A stretch of DNA of 64,000 nt from assembly GCA_026008535.1 (NCBI GenBank), contig BRKX01000010.1:3857001-3921000 (forward strand), read 5' to 3'. Below the pieces are notes generated by a model. That model was not told the origin of the DNA. It did not search any database and saw only the letters and a list, made by a program, of their open reading frames with translations. Source of the DNA: Perilla frutescens. Taxonomy: Eukaryota; Streptophyta; Magnoliopsida; Lamiales; Lamiaceae. Shown piece by piece: positions 1 through 12,254 of this stretch. The position numbers were made by a program, and so were the translations under genes. Each line of letters opens with the position of its first letter. Position 1 is the first letter of the stretch.

Positions 1-1431
1 CCATGAGAATCTAGATCTGCTTTGACCAGCCACCAATCGTGTAATAAAATCTGTGAGAGAACCACCATTACGATGAATGAGCAATTACAAGAAAATATTG
101 AAGACTGGGATTGCATAGAATCTAAGTAATCTCCAAAGACCCAACCAAATGAAGATTCATTTGTTCGGTGAACATGTGATAATAATAAATGACGAGAGAT
201 TGTCTTGCATTTTCTTGTAGATAGTCATGCTTCTAAAAACCAATTATGATACAACTACAAAGACTCCTCATCTTATAGTGAGGAAGTAATTCTTCATGAA
301 AACTATGTAAGATAGGACAAGGGGACCGAGGCAATCAAGAAAGTTGATAGGCTTTTCAAGGGTCCTTACAAAACAACTGCCACTCAATCACAACTATAGA
401 AGGCCACAAGGAGATATCTTACCAACTTTCTTCTAGAAGCTACTTCTGCGGATTGAACACCCTTTGCCTTCATCATTTTTTTCGCTATTCGAGGAATTGC
501 CACTATGATGAAGGGAAAGAAAGAGAGCTTAAAATCTGAAGTGACACATCGATTGTTCAATACATTTTTACTCTTGTAGGAGAAAACTAAACAACATTTA
601 ACTTCTAAAAGTCAGAAGAGCAAAATCAGGGGTAGAACCATAAAATTCAATGTCCAGGTACACCAACACTTTGCTACAGCTCTGAACAGGAGATAAGACA
701 AAATCATAAGCACGTGGAATTCACACAGATCACGTATTAAAAATCCACAGAGATCGCGTATTCTAATCCTCATCTTCCTCCAAATACATATGCAAGAAAT
801 TACTATCAAACAAGAAATATGAATCACATTGATACTAGTCATTGTGAATCAACATTTTCTACAGTGTACTAGAGGAGGGCATGAATACATAGCTTTAAAG
901 TCCTCCGTCCTCATACCTTATAAACTCGTCCAAAAATCTTTCTACTTCATAAGTTGTATTAGCGAAAAGGGATGGACAAGTAAGAACTGCAAGCAAAGAA
1001 AGTTATAGCACTAAATTACTAGACTGCCTCTTGGAATGATGCAGTCTAGCCGACCCAGGCCATTTACTACTACTGCTAAACCCTTCCAAATCCATCTCTG
1101 CAAAAATCAAGCATACCCAACATTATTACATATGAAGAAATACCATGTAAACATAAAACATATGAAAAACTAGAAAGCCAAGAAAACCCAGAAGAGACAT
1201 TACCACTCACAAACTCTGTTTCAAAATCAAATTACACTAATAAAGAAAAACATCAAATCACAAAATTATACTAAACACAGTTAGAAAGCAAGAGAGTACA
1301 ACCCGTCACTAGACATCTTAGATTTTGAAATTGACTTACATTGAAATTAGAAGCTGAACACTATGTTGAAGGCATCTAAGTGTGGAAAAAAAAAACACAA
1401 CAAGCAAGCAATTCTCCAACCACGAGGCAAT
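1..1431. other. No gene recognised
   Basis: Low-complexity, moderately AT-rich DNA without a long ORF or recognisable domain on either strand. It may contain decayed introns or transposon debris, but nothing can be supported. Confidence 0.4.
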
Positions 1432-2583
1432 TTAAGACAAAAAGTCGTGTGAAGGCAAAAAGTCGTGCATTACCACCTTTCTTGTTGTGTGAAGGCAAAA
1501 AGACATCGTACCACTATTCTCCTCAGCTTCTTGTTGTGTGAAGGCAAAAAATCGTGCATTACCACCTTTCTTCGGCTCCTCACACCGCTTCTTAGGACAA
1601 TTTGTTGAGATGTGTCCTGGCTCATGATAGGTATAACAAACTCCTTTTCCCCAAAAACAAGGTCCTGAATGTGGCTTCTTGCATTCTGGACATAGAGGAA
1701 CTCCTTTAGGTGCTCTATTTGTGGGACGTGCTTCAGTTCTCTCATTCTTTATGGGAAAATTCTCATTTCCCCTATTGCGATTATCCCATTTTATTTTACC
1801 ACAAAGATCTGCATTTCTTGGAAGAGCTTTATCTACTTCTAGTCCGGTAGCTACTTCGTGAGCTTGTTTAACAGCTTGCCCGTAGTCAACGATCCTTTGT
1901 GCTGCAAGAATTCCACGTATCTCTGGTCGAAGACCTTTCATGAACCAATCTGCTTTTTGATCCTCAATGTCTAGCAAACGTGTTGCGTAGTGCAAGAGTT
2001 GATTAAACCTTCGTTCGTACTCTGTCACAGTGAGATTTTCTTGCTTCAGCTCTAGAAATTCAGTTTGCTTCTGCATACGAAAAGCCTGAGAAAAGTACTT
2101 GTCCATAACGATCTCTTTAAACCTATCCTAAGTCAAGCCTTGACGTTCCTCTTCGGTCATGCTAGTTTTATACGACTTCCACCAGTGGCCAGCATCCTCA
2201 GTGAATTGAAAGACCGCACATGAGACCTTGTGTGCATCATCGCACTCTATGTGTTCGAAGATCCGTTCGAACTCCATTATCCATTCTTCGAGAACGAGTG
2301 GTACACTCCTACCATTGAATCTAGGTGGAGTGTAGCGACGAAATTGCTCTATCACTTGATTAGTGGTTAGCATGACAATTGCATTAGGAGCTACATTTTG
2401 GTTCAATGTAGCATGTGTTTGTTGATGTACTAATCCTTGTAGTGCTTTAATCAATTCTGGCACAAAGTTGTCACCGCCTGCATTTGGTGGTTGATTGGCC
2501 TTGGGATTCTGTGGTGGATTACAATTGAAAGGTGGTCGTCCACGTCTCATACTTCTGTAATACGCATAGGTAAACACATACAA
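1432..2583 (-). pseudogene. Ty3/gypsy-type gag relic
   Basis: The minus strand encodes a retrotransposon Gag: a low-complexity N-terminus, a retrotrans_gag core containing FNGRSVPLVLEEWIMEFERI and HWWKSYKTS, then a C-terminal zinc-knuckle region with several CxxC pairs (CPECKK, CYTYHEPGH). In an intact element this protein would form the particle that packages the RNA. An in-frame TAG at 2128-2130 separates the core from the rest, and the frame resumes unchanged at 2127. The 3' end is scrambled by a local duplication (1441-1575) that replaces the normal Gag-protease junction. No protease or polymerase follows, so this is a truncated fragment. Family identity is sure; the clade within Ty3/gypsy is not. 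Confidence 0.85.
1441..1575. repeat. Local duplication in gag relic
   Basis: The phrase tgaaggcaaaaa(g/a)tcgtg with the following cattaccacctttctt occurs in two full copies and a third partial one (about 1450, 1493 and 1540). The duplication lies exactly where the gag reading frame breaks down, so it probably arose after the element died. Confidence 0.7.
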
Positions 2584-3941
2584 CTAAGTTCAAGCCAAAT
2601 GATAAGTATTTGAATGTTTTGGATCTAAATAGGGAAACTATCTATGGAAAATGTTTCTATGTTCACTCTAAATTTCGAGGGCTTCTCATTCATCATATGC
2701 ATTTAAACATAATAAAACTTTTCTGCATAAATAATTTCTCAACATTTCTCATCATTCACAGAGTATCTGAAATTTTCTTAATGCTCACCACATTAAACAA
2801 CTTTGCAAAATAAATAAATCAAACAAAGTACATAGGAGTAGGAGCACGTGGTAGAAATGGGTGGTGTATCATAAAATAAAATATTATAAATCCTTTCAAA
2901 CACATTGAGTCTACAGGAAAGTAGACCTGCTATAATTTAAAATGTTACTCTTTCTATTCTTGAAAGCGGAAAGTTATTAACAAAAATAGCAGTTCGAATA
3001 ATTTTTTTTTTATAAATATGCTAGAAATTTCCAAGTAGGAAAATAGAACATAGTATTTATATTTTCAGAAATTTATATTCTTAGATAAAAAATACCCACA
3101 TTTCATAAATTCTAAAATAATCCTAGATCATTTCGAAAAGTAACTCATAAATTCTAAGTTATAAAATTCAAACTTAAACATTGGTAAAACCATAATATTC
3201 AACCACTACTTTAAGTTAGTCCAAACACCACTAACAAACACAAAATACTAATTCAAAACATCTAGAGAAGGTCCACCACTATTTCCTTCACGACGCTCCA
3301 AAATTATTGACCTAAAAATATTTAAAAATATGGGGTGAACACTCTTAAAACGTACTCAGTGGTGGGGGATCATGCTCATTTCTTTCTATTTATCCAACTG
3401 AATTTAAATCGCAGGAATAATGGATTTAGGGTACTCTTCTTCAGATCTAGAATACATCTTAAACTATGCATACATCATATTATGGTGCATACAAAATGCT
3501 TCTATGCGTACGAAACGATATTCTGTGCGTATAAAACGCTATCCATATTCCATCCACGATAATTCAACTTGGATTAAAAATATTTCTGTCTCAAAAATCA
3601 TATATCATATACTTTTATTTCAAAGATAATAATTTCACCCACCTGTGAGTAAAGATCACATAAAATTGAGCTGAGAATCGCAAAGTAGACGAGGATCCTA
3701 ATTGCGCCACATATAATATTAAAATAATATCAATTAAATCATTTGTATTGAATTATAAAATTAGAATAGTCTATATGATTGAAATTTAAATTGAAACAAA
3801 ATATTAGGGCTAAGAAACTTACCCCTTTCTGTCTTCTTTTTCTTTTCAATGGGACCAAAAATTGAAATTTACTCTTTAAGGTTTAAAAATAAAAATATAA
3901 AATATAAAAAGTAATTAGTTTCTAGTTATATGTAATTGTAG
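2584..3941. other. AT-rich DNA, possible LTR remnant
   Basis: No coding sequence recognised. The stretch lies immediately upstream (minus strand) of the gag relic and includes phrases such as cgtactcagtggtg and cccacctgtgagta. These resemble phrases inside the large LTR at 36278-39039 (ctcagtgggcaag, actcacctga). It could therefore be the 5' LTR and leader of the gag relic, but no LTR ends, primer-binding site or target duplication were found. Confidence 0.3.
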
Positions 3942-5549
3942 GGATCATGTGAAAGATGCAGTTGTTGAAGGAGGTATTCTGTTTAATAGAGCCCATGGAA
4001 TGACTGGGTTTGAATACCCGGCTACAAACCCGAGGTATAACGAGATCTTCAACCAAGCTATCTGCCAACAATCCACCATGTTTATGCATCAAATTCTTGA
4101 ATTATACAACGGATTCGAGGGTGTGAAATCTTTTGTGGATGTTGGTGGTGGAATTGGAGCTTCACTCAAGATCATCGTAGCCAAGTATCCATCTATTAAC
4201 GCCATCAATTTTGATTTGGACCACATCATCCAACATGATCCATCGCACCCGGGTACGAACACAATAAATGTGATGTCCCACATTGATGGGAGAACGAAAA
4301 TATCATGAATATATATGTGGGCACAATGTATTCTCTAGTAATTTGAGTTAATTATTTTGACAATGTGAAGACAGATGTCAAGTAATTATCAGTGGAGTCC
4401 GTTGTACCCACCAAAATCTTAAAATCAAATAATATATGAGAAACACTAAAAAGGTATATTCATTTTTAAAATTAATTATCGAACGCATTACGCGTTAGTG
4501 TCGGGCGAGTATACTTCGCGAGTCACCACATAAAAAAAAATTATTTTAATATTATAGTTCACTAATTCCATTTTAGCGCGCGCGCGTGTGTGTATGTGTG
4601 TATTTGAAAAAAAAAACTAAATAAAATTCATAAAATAAAAAAAATTAAGTAATTTTTTATCAGATTAGATTCTCTGTTACAATTTGTGTTACATTTGGTA
4701 TTGCATAACTATTATTTTTTTAATATACTCTAATTGGTGATGGATGAATCCTAAATAGAAAATTTAAATTAAAATAAATCATAATAAATTAAAAAATAAA
4801 AAAATAATTTTTTTGAAAAAATATTGAAGAGTTACAACATGAAATGTAACATGATTTGCAACAGTGATCCATTTCATTTTTAATTGGGCTTTCGCCAATC
4901 TGATTGCCCAAACGCAATATATTGGTGCACCCAAGTCTTTCTTTAAATATATATTATTCAAGTCTATATCAGATAATTTCATTAATGTCACTCTTATTGT
5001 TCGATTCATAATTAAATATGGCAATTAAATTAAATTAATCCCAGTTTATGTGCAGGGGTGGAGCACGTTAGTGGGGACATGTTTGTTAGCGTGCCTAAAA
5101 GTGATGCCATTTTCATGAAGGTGCATATTGTATACGTACATTATAGTTAAATCGTACATATTTTCAAATTTGAAATTGATGGAAATCTAGCTATTAGTTT
5201 TGATAAAACTTGATTAATGTTGAATTTATTAATTTTATTCTTAATTAATTAGTGGATTTCCCATAATTGGAGCGATGGGCATTGTTTGAAACTCCTAAAG
5301 GATTGCCATGAAGCCCTCCCAGAAAAGGAAAAAGTAATAATCGCCGATCGCATAATTTCGGAAATCCCAAAAATGGACCCATTAGTGTCCATAGACTTGG
5401 CCGCAGACGTGCTCATGTTCACATTGTTCCCGGGTGGTAGAGAGAGGACAGAAGCGGAATTTCAAGCCTTGGCAAAAGCATTTGGTTTCAAACATTTTCG
5501 AAAACTTTGTTGTGCTTTCAATACTTGGATCATGGAACTCTACAAATAA
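3942..5549 (+). pseudogene. 5'-truncated COMT-like O-methyltransferase
   Basis: Three exons read as a plant class II (COMT-like) S-adenosylmethionine-dependent O-methyltransferase, a cytosolic enzyme family that methylates phenolic hydroxyls. Exons are 3942-4252, 5056-5120 and 5253-5549. Junctions are GT-AG, phases match (a Gly codon is split across intron 1), and a TAA ends the frame. Visible features are the SAM-binding motif VDVGGGIGAS, then NFDLDHII, GDMFVSVPKSDAIFMK, and WISHNWSD with the expected catalytic His. The residue after that His is Asn where COMTs usually have Asp, and the usual Glu of the V(A/I)E motif is Asp (VIIADRI). The later Glu (GGRERT) is kept. The 223 residues cover only the C-terminal Rossmann domain; family members have about 350-370. 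The N-terminal dimerisation domain is absent for at least 3.9 kb upstream. An acceptor-like ttgtag precedes 3942, so an upstream exon once existed. Most likely a gene fragment. Confidence 0.8.
4576..4601. repeat. (GC)n(GT)n microsatellite
   Basis: An alternating purine-pyrimidine tract, gcgcgcgcgcg followed by interrupted gt repeats, inside the first intron of the O-methyltransferase fragment. Confidence 0.9.
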
Positions 5550-6464
5550 ATAAACATATACATGTTATATATAGTTGAATCCTTAATAAATAAACACATA
5601 GTTTGAATCCTTTGTATGGGAAAATTCGATTTCCATATTGTTTCGAATAATGATCTTATATATAGTGAATTATTCTAGACTAATGTGTAATTTGTGGATA
5701 AATTGTATCTATTAGATTTGTTAAATGGATGGTTATGATCAATTTTTTTCTAATTGCTCTTTTATAATTATTCTATTTATATTATTTTTACGTTTCATAA
5801 TGTTTATGTTATTATTTCGTAATATTTTTTTTTTCACGTCAAAGATGCTATTATGTTATTTTTATATATTTCAAAATTCTTGAATAGTTATTTCTTAATT
5901 TTTTTTTTTTAATTTTACATTTAAGATGCTCATAGAAAAAAATGGTAATTTGATATATTTGACCTTAAGTGCATCTACAATGAAAATAATAACATTTTTT
6001 TTTAATTCTCTCTAAAATAAAAATGGTCATTGATCTTAACAAATTAATTACTAGTATTGATCCATAATGTACATTAATCCTATATTCGCATGCTTGCACC
6101 CACATATATTTTTTCTTATCTAATATAATTATTCAAAGTGTTCTTAGTGTTGGAAGAACAACGACCAATCTAGAATATTAAATGGCAATCAAATATGTTT
6201 ATTAACTAGAATTTTAGTAATCAAACTAGAAAAGTTTAGACTACATTTTTTTTAGAATTTTAAATTTAATTAGGCGTTCATTGACTTAGGGAGATTATAA
6301 ATTAGGGCAAAACCCATCCTTACGTCCTAATACTTTTACCTTTTGTTTTACTAAGTCTCTAGATAATTTTTTTTTAACGGGTTCTTATATTTTAGCAAAA
6401 TACATATATATTTAGACCTTTGTACCACTAAAATTTATTTTAATAGATTATAGTACTATTTTTT
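5550..6464. other. AT-rich intergenic, no gene
   Basis: 3' flank of the O-methyltransferase fragment. Rich in poly(T) and poly(A) runs; no ORF or conserved motif recognised. Confidence 0.5.
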
Positions 6465-7631
6465 CACTACAAAAAAGGGCTTTAAAACAATATTATTAGC
6501 GGCGACAGTTAAGAAAACTAAGTAATGACATGTCATCTCTAATTGATAAACATGATTTTTGTATGCATTTATGTTTTTGCTCTTTTTGTAGAAGTTTGGG
6601 CTATAAAATAGATACTTTGGGTAATTTAGTTGGGAAATAAGCTAGAAGATTGAGAATCGAGTTAGGGTCATTCTCCAACTTGAATTGGGTCAATCGAACG
6701 AGAAACGAGCGAGAACGGAATAAAATAGTAGAGTGCGTTGAAAAACAGCCAACCCATGAAACCCTTCGGCAGGTACCGGAAAAATAAGGCCAAAACCGCC
6801 GACCAACACGCAGATTGGTGACTGTGAATAGAGGAATCCGACAACGAAACTGCCGATTAGAGGTTTCATGTTTTTTTCAAGGCAAATCTGCCAAGGGCAA
6901 CCGGCGATCGCTGAGTTGCCCAAGAATTTTAGATTTTTGTATTTTTGGACTATAAACTTACCTATTGGGCTGATTTTTTAGTACTTAGTATAAATAAGTT
7001 TGTTTAGTACGAAAATTCTACCTTCCATTCACTATTTTGTGCAGATGCGGGTACTGTTGATTCAACTGGGAGATGACGTATGCACTCTAGAGACAAACGT
7101 CCTAAACTTTCCATCCCACGCCAAAATGGTAGCTAGAAGCTTTGCAAATGGAATTGGTGGGGGAAAACGATGGCAACAATAACACTAAGACGTCACACTC
7201 GTTGTTTGTGACAGAACTAGAAATTTTTTTCATGGGACTTCACCATTGTCTATCGAAACAACGATTGATTTTCTATGTTTATTTTCGGGACATATAGAGG
7301 ATAGTGAGAAGAGGGTTAATTCCCAACTATATTTTATATAGTAAGAATGTTAGTGTGATAATGTTGTTTCGCTAACATATTCAATTTTTTCCTTATTTTC
7401 TTTGGTGAAATGATATTATTTTTTGGCTTTACGCAACATTTGATATAGATTATTTAAATCAAAATTTTTTTTTTGAATAATAAATGCATTGGTGGGAAAT
7501 AAATTCTATGTATAAATAATATATATAATAGAATAGTTTATATCTATATATCACTATAATATAATGTAATAATAATTAATTCTACAAATATTAGGAACAT
7601 TAGGAACCATCGTAGTAGATTGAAGTGCAAT
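6465..7631. other. Possible CACTA-type end, otherwise unannotated
   Basis: The stretch begins with cactacaaaaaagggc, a sequence typical of CACTA-superfamily ends, followed by a short agcggcgaca motif. No matching inverted end or target duplication was found downstream and no coding domain was recognised. It may be a single eroded transposon terminus or chance similarity. Confidence 0.25.
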
Positions 7632-8231
7632 TCATTTAGACGAATTCTTAGACTTCTGGTTTTCAAGATTCATCTCAAAAGTGAGCAAAATGCTCACAGC
7701 TTCACTCAGGCTCATGTTAGACACATTATGAGCCTCTTCAATAGCGGAGATCTTCATGATTAACCTTTTGGGAAGAGTACAAAGAAATTTGCTCACCATA
7801 TTCTCATTTGAGATGGGACATCCAAGTGCAGTAGACTCATTTGAAATCTCACACAGCCTTTCAGTGTATAAAGATATGGTCTCTTCTTCCATCATTCGCA
7901 ACGTTTCGAACTTGGAAGTAAGCATCCTTAGCTTAGTTTGGCGTACACTTGTTGAGCTTTCACAATGTTCCTGCAAGATATTTCATGCTTGGTACGCAGA
8001 TGTGTGATTGCACACCATTTTTACAACATGGAACATCCACTGAAACAAAAATGGCGTTCAACGCCTTAGAATTGAAGTTAGAAATTATTATATCATCATT
8101 AGTCCACTGAGTTTCTAGAGTAAGGATGAAATTTCCATCTGGTCCCTCCATCCTTGGAGGAGTCCAAGCTTCAATTACAGCCAACCAAGCCCTTTCATCA
8201 ATGGACTTGATATACATCTTCATGCGTGATA
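7632..8231 (-). pseudogene. Copia-type gag (UBN2-like) fragment
   Basis: Minus-strand sequence matches the Gag of Ty1/copia retrotransposons. MKMYIKSIDERAWLAVIEAW near the N-terminus corresponds to the conserved start of the UBN2-type domain, followed by LRMLTSKFETLRM, SLYTERLCEISN and KFLCTLPKRL. The two readable pieces (8231 to about 7960, then about 7976 to 7632) are in different frames, so a frameshift lies near 7970. The N-terminal codons and the leader lie about 10 kb away at 18276-18384, on the far side of the Ty3/gypsy element. That element therefore landed in this copia copy. No integrase or RT of this copy is present. Confidence 0.8.
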
Positions 8232-8239
8232 TGGGGAAT

Positions 8240-8552
8240 TGGGCCATGGGTGGAATGGGCCTTGAGTAGCTTTTAATTGAAAAATGAGCTTTATCCCAAT
8301 TTAGATTATATTAAACATGTTATGCTTTTGCTTATTGTAAGATACTTCTAGGATTTCTTGTGTAAATTGTGGGGACCATTTTGAGTAGTATATAAGCTCA
8401 TTATGGTATCTTGAGTAATACAATGAGAAATTACTCCAAACTTCTTCCTATTTCTTTCTCTCTTAACCTATCTCTTCTTCTATCTTCCCTAACCTTCTAT
8501 TATATATAATATTTCTATTAGCCGATTCCATCTTGTAGTAGAAACCACTACA
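8240..8552 (+). repeat. 5' LTR of the gypsy element, left-truncated
   Basis: It aligns over 313 bases with 17962-18274, with roughly a dozen differences by eye, and ends in ca. It holds a TATA box (tatataag, about 8388) roughly 160 bases before the LTR end, consistent with the RNA start. The 3' LTR probably begins farther left (17787, tgtcatgg after a G-rich tract), which would mean this copy lacks about the first 175 bases. Confidence 0.85.
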
Positions 8553-8568
8553 ATTGGTATCTCAGAGC
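8553..8568 (+). promoter_or_regulatory. Primer-binding site
   Basis: attggtatctcagagc directly follows the LTR. It resembles the initiator tRNA-Met primer-binding site (tggtatcagagc) used by most plant LTR retrotransposons, with two extra bases. Confidence 0.75.
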
Positions 8569-8581
8569 CCCGATCCTGCTT

Positions 8582-9691
8582 ATGGATGAGGGGACGCGAT
8601 TCAAGGACCTGCAAGAAGCACAAAAGAGACGGGATCAGGTTTTTGAAGCTGAATATTTGAAAAGAGATGCAGCAGAAATTAAAATGCAAGAAAAATTGGG
8701 GGTCATCACCACCGAGTTGCAAGACCAGCTTAAGGGGATAAATTCCAAGTATGACAATCTAAATCACACCCTCACTATCATACAATCACAGTTATCCATG
8801 CTCACCAAGGAAAAAGGAAGTGCAGAACAATCCATTTTGGGAGCCCCACCTACTCCTTTAGCTACTGAGAGTGGTGCTACTGGTACTCCCAGTCAGACCT
8901 ACTATGGGTCAAGGTATCAGCTGGATCATTCACAGTCTCATGTCTTACATCTAATCCCAAAGGTAGAATTTCCTAAGTTTGATGGAACTCAAGATAGATC
9001 TTGGATACTCAAATGTAATCAGTATTTTCAGTTAATTCCTAATGTCCCTGATTCTCAAAAGATGGTTCTAGCCTCCTTGCACTTTGAGGGGAAGGCTGAA
9101 CAGTGGTTTCAAAATCACACCACTAAGTATAAGGATTTGAAATGGACTCAATTCTTAGATGTGGTGTCTGCTAGATTTGAAGAACTTAGGGAAACTAAAA
9201 TCATCATGGAATTTAACAAACTCAAGCATCAAGGCTCCTATGATGATTATGTTAAGAAATTTGAAGAATTAAGAGCCTGTATGTTGTTGTTCCCTAATAC
9301 TGAGTATTCTGAGGGGTACTTTATGGCCAGTTTTATGAGTGGGTTGAGTGAGGATCTGCAATCAGCCATCAACATGTTTAATCCCCAATCACTACACCAA
9401 GTGATTGATCTGGAGAGGAGTCAACTTCAAACCATTGATGCTATTGCCAAGAAACTAAAAGGGATTGGGAAGTTTAACACCACCTCTTTAGCTGGGTACA
9501 GGAGATTCAATCCTCCCACCAGTAATGCACCAAAACCTCCTACAGGCCCCCTTAAACCACCCACTAAGATGCTCACATCTGCAGAGATGGCTGCTAGGAG
9601 GGAAAAGGGCTTATGTTACAATTGTGATGAGCCCTATGTCTTTAGGCACAGATGCAAGAATAGAACACACTATATGATCATGAGTGAATAA
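8582..9691 (+). pseudogene. gag of the gypsy element
   Basis: A 369-residue Gag. Residues about 1-85 are a charged, coiled-coil-like N-terminus, the retrotrans_gag core lies at about 120-270 (FEGKAEQWFQNH, FEELRETKIIMEF, FMSGLSEDLQSAI), and a zinc knuckle lies near the end (CYNCDEPYVFRHRC, spacing C-x2-C-x7-H-x-C as usual in plant gypsy Gag). The frame ends at a TAA (9689-9691) but is open in the same frame beyond it into the protease. In relatives Gag and Pol are usually one frame, so this stop is probably a lesion. The start is the first ATG after the primer-binding site. Confidence 0.85.
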
Positions 9692-11614
9692 GAAGAATTA
9701 TCTTTCCTACAAGCAACTTCCAACAACAAAGAAAAAGAGGAATCTCCTGACGCAGAGGAGTTCCAGATGGAAGAAGCACAGATGAGCATCAATGCTATTT
9801 CAGGGTCTGAGGGGCTTACCACACTAAAGGTGTTAGGGAAATTTGAGGAACATGATCTACATATCTTGATTGATACTGGAAGCACTCTTAGCTTCATACA
9901 GGAAGCTACAGCTAAGAGGCTGGGTTGTACATTGGATATGGCAAGCCTCCTATTGGTGAGAGTGGCTAATGGGCAGAGGTTGATCAGTGAATCTCAAGCT
10001 AAAGGGTTTAGCTGGGATGTTCAAGGTCACCAGTTTGTATACTCATTAAGGGTTTTGCAAACAAAGGGGTATGATTTAATATTGGGAGGGGATTGGCTAA
10101 AGTCCTGCACCCCTATAGAGCTAGATTATAAGAACATGACATTTACTGTCACACAAAGGGGAAGGAAGATCAAGTTGCAAGCAGTAAAGTCATAGGTGGA
10201 CTGTCAATTGGTTTATGGTCCCAGCCTATACAAGATGACTCACAGCAGCTGTATGGATGAGATTGAGGAGGTATTCTTGGTTAAACCTCTAACTGTGGCT
10301 AATACAGGAGGCTCTACTATGGATTCTCTGTTGGAAGAATTCTATGATGTTTTTGAGGAGCCTAAGGACCTGCCTCTTGGCAGGGGGATTGAGCACCACA
10401 TAACTCTCAAGCCCAACAGCATTCCTAGGCAACAACACCTCTATAGGACTTCACACAGTCACAAGGATGAGATAGAGAAAATCGTAGGAAAATTGTTGAG
10501 ATCAGGCCTTATCCAACATAGCAGAAGTTCTTTTACATCTCCAGTTATTTTGGTCAAGAAGAAAGACCATACTTGGAGAATGTGTGTGGACTACAGGTAT
10601 CTGAACTCTCTAACTGTGAAGCATGAGTATTCTATACCAGTCATTGATGAATTGCTAGATGAACTGCATGGGACTAAATACTTCTCTAAGATTGACCTTA
10701 GATCTGGGTATTTCCAGATCCTGGTAACGCCAGAAGACAGGTATCTCACTGCCTTCAGCACCCACCAAGGTCATTATAAGTTTGTTGTTATGCCTTTTGG
10801 GCTGTGTAATGCTCCTGCTACATTCCAGTCCCTTATGAACCACACCTTCAGGGATCAACTAAGGAAATCTGTGCTAGTTTTCTTTGATGACATCTTGGTC
10901 TACAACACTACTTGGGAGGAGCACCTTAATCACCTAAGGGAAGTCCTATGACTGCTCAGGGTGAATAAGCTTTATGCCAAAAGAAGTAAGTGTTGCTTTG
11001 GCAGTACCAAGGTGGATTACTTGGGGCACATTATTACTCATGAAGGAGTCTCTACAGATCCTACAAAGGTCAATTTGTATGCTCAAACAGCCTACACCCA
11101 AAACTCCTAAGCAATTGAGGGGATTCCTAGGCCTAACTGGGTATTACAGAAAGTTTGTAAGGGATTATGGTATCATAAGTAAACCCTTGACAGACCTATT
11201 AAGGAAGGACAGTTTTCTCTGGAATTTGGATGCAGACAAGGCTTTCCAAAAGCTCAAGCTAGCCGTGTCAACAACTCTAGTGCTGGCTCTCCCTGATTTC
11301 ACCCAGCCCTTCATTTTAGAAACTGATGCCAGTGGTATAGGGCTGAGAGCAGTGCTTATGCAAGGAGGGAGGCCCATTGCTTACATGAGCAAAACACTAT
11401 GCCCTAGGAACAAAGCATTATCAATCTATGAGAGGGAGTTTCTGGCTGTCCTAATGGCTGTTCAAAAATGGAGGATTTATCTACAAGGCCACAAGTTCAT
11501 CATAAAAACAGACCAGCAAACATTAAAATATTTGCTGGACCAGAAAACATTGAACCCTATGCAACAGAAAGGGCTGGTTAAACTATTAGGACTCAGTTAT
11601 GAGATCCAATATAA
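9692..11614 (+). pseudogene. pol, N-terminal part (protease, RT, RNase H)
   Basis: Aspartic protease with LIDTGSTLSF at about 9870-9900. An in-frame TAG follows at 10193-10195, then reverse transcriptase with TFQSLMN and the active-site FFDDILVY (about 10880-10905). The frame shifts between about 10950 and 11090, continuing with LRGFLGLTGYYRKF. RNase H shows the first catalytic Asp in ILETDASG and TDQQTLKYLLDQ. The sequence is cut at 11614, just past RNase H, by the CACTA element; integrase resumes at 16267. With two stops, at least one frameshift and an insertion, it cannot encode a functional polyprotein. Confidence 0.9.
11612..11614 (+). repeat. CACTA-1 target-site duplication, left
   Basis: taa immediately before the cactacaag end; the matching copy is at 16267-16269. 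Three-base duplications are the hallmark of the CACTA superfamily. Confidence 0.9.
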
Positions 11615-11635
11615 CACTACAAGAATTCATCGATT

Positions 11636-12055
11636 TAGCGACGGAAATTTCCGTCGGTAAACCAAGATTTTCCGTCGTTAATTCGAGATAACGACGGAAA
11701 CCCACCGTCGTTATTCCGTTAGTCGGCAATCCAATTTAATGACGGATAACTGCTATCGTTAGTTGTAACGACGGCCATAATGACGGATATGGTCCGTCGT
11801 TAACTCTGGTGTCGTCTACAGTTGTTACCTTTTACGACGGACTCGGTCCGTCGTTAATAATTAAAAATAAATAAAAATTAAAAATGGATTAATATAACGA
11901 CGGACTCGGTCCGTCGTTACTAATTAAAAATAAATTAAAATTAAAAAACCGATTAATATAACGACGGACTCGGTCCGTCGTTAATAATGAAAAATAAATT
12001 AAAATTAAAAAACGGATTAATGTAACGACGGATAGAGTCCGTCGTTAATAAATAA
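11636..12055. repeat. CACTA-1 left subterminal palindrome array
   Basis: Several cgacgg...ccgtcg palindromes. The last four are spaced about 62 bases apart (from about 11833) in near-identical units: aacgacggactcggtccgtc followed by an AT spacer (ttaataattaaaaataa). The inner unit has diverged (gatagagtc). Confidence 0.92.
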
Positions 12056-12254
12056 AAATAAATAAAAAATAAAAATAATTTTTTTTTATTAATTTCTGTT
12101 TTTAATTTATTTTATTTGTTTTTTGGTAATTTAGATTATTGTTTGTAAATAAATTATGGAAAAACTGTAATAAATATATATAAAATCTCCAATAAAATAC
12201 ATAAAATGTAATATAATATAATAAAGAGTGTATAAAATACAAATAATAATAGTG

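Noticed and set aside
6690..6923. Minus-strand 77-codon ORF
   Set aside because: No motif, no splice or promoter context, in an unannotated repeat-like region.
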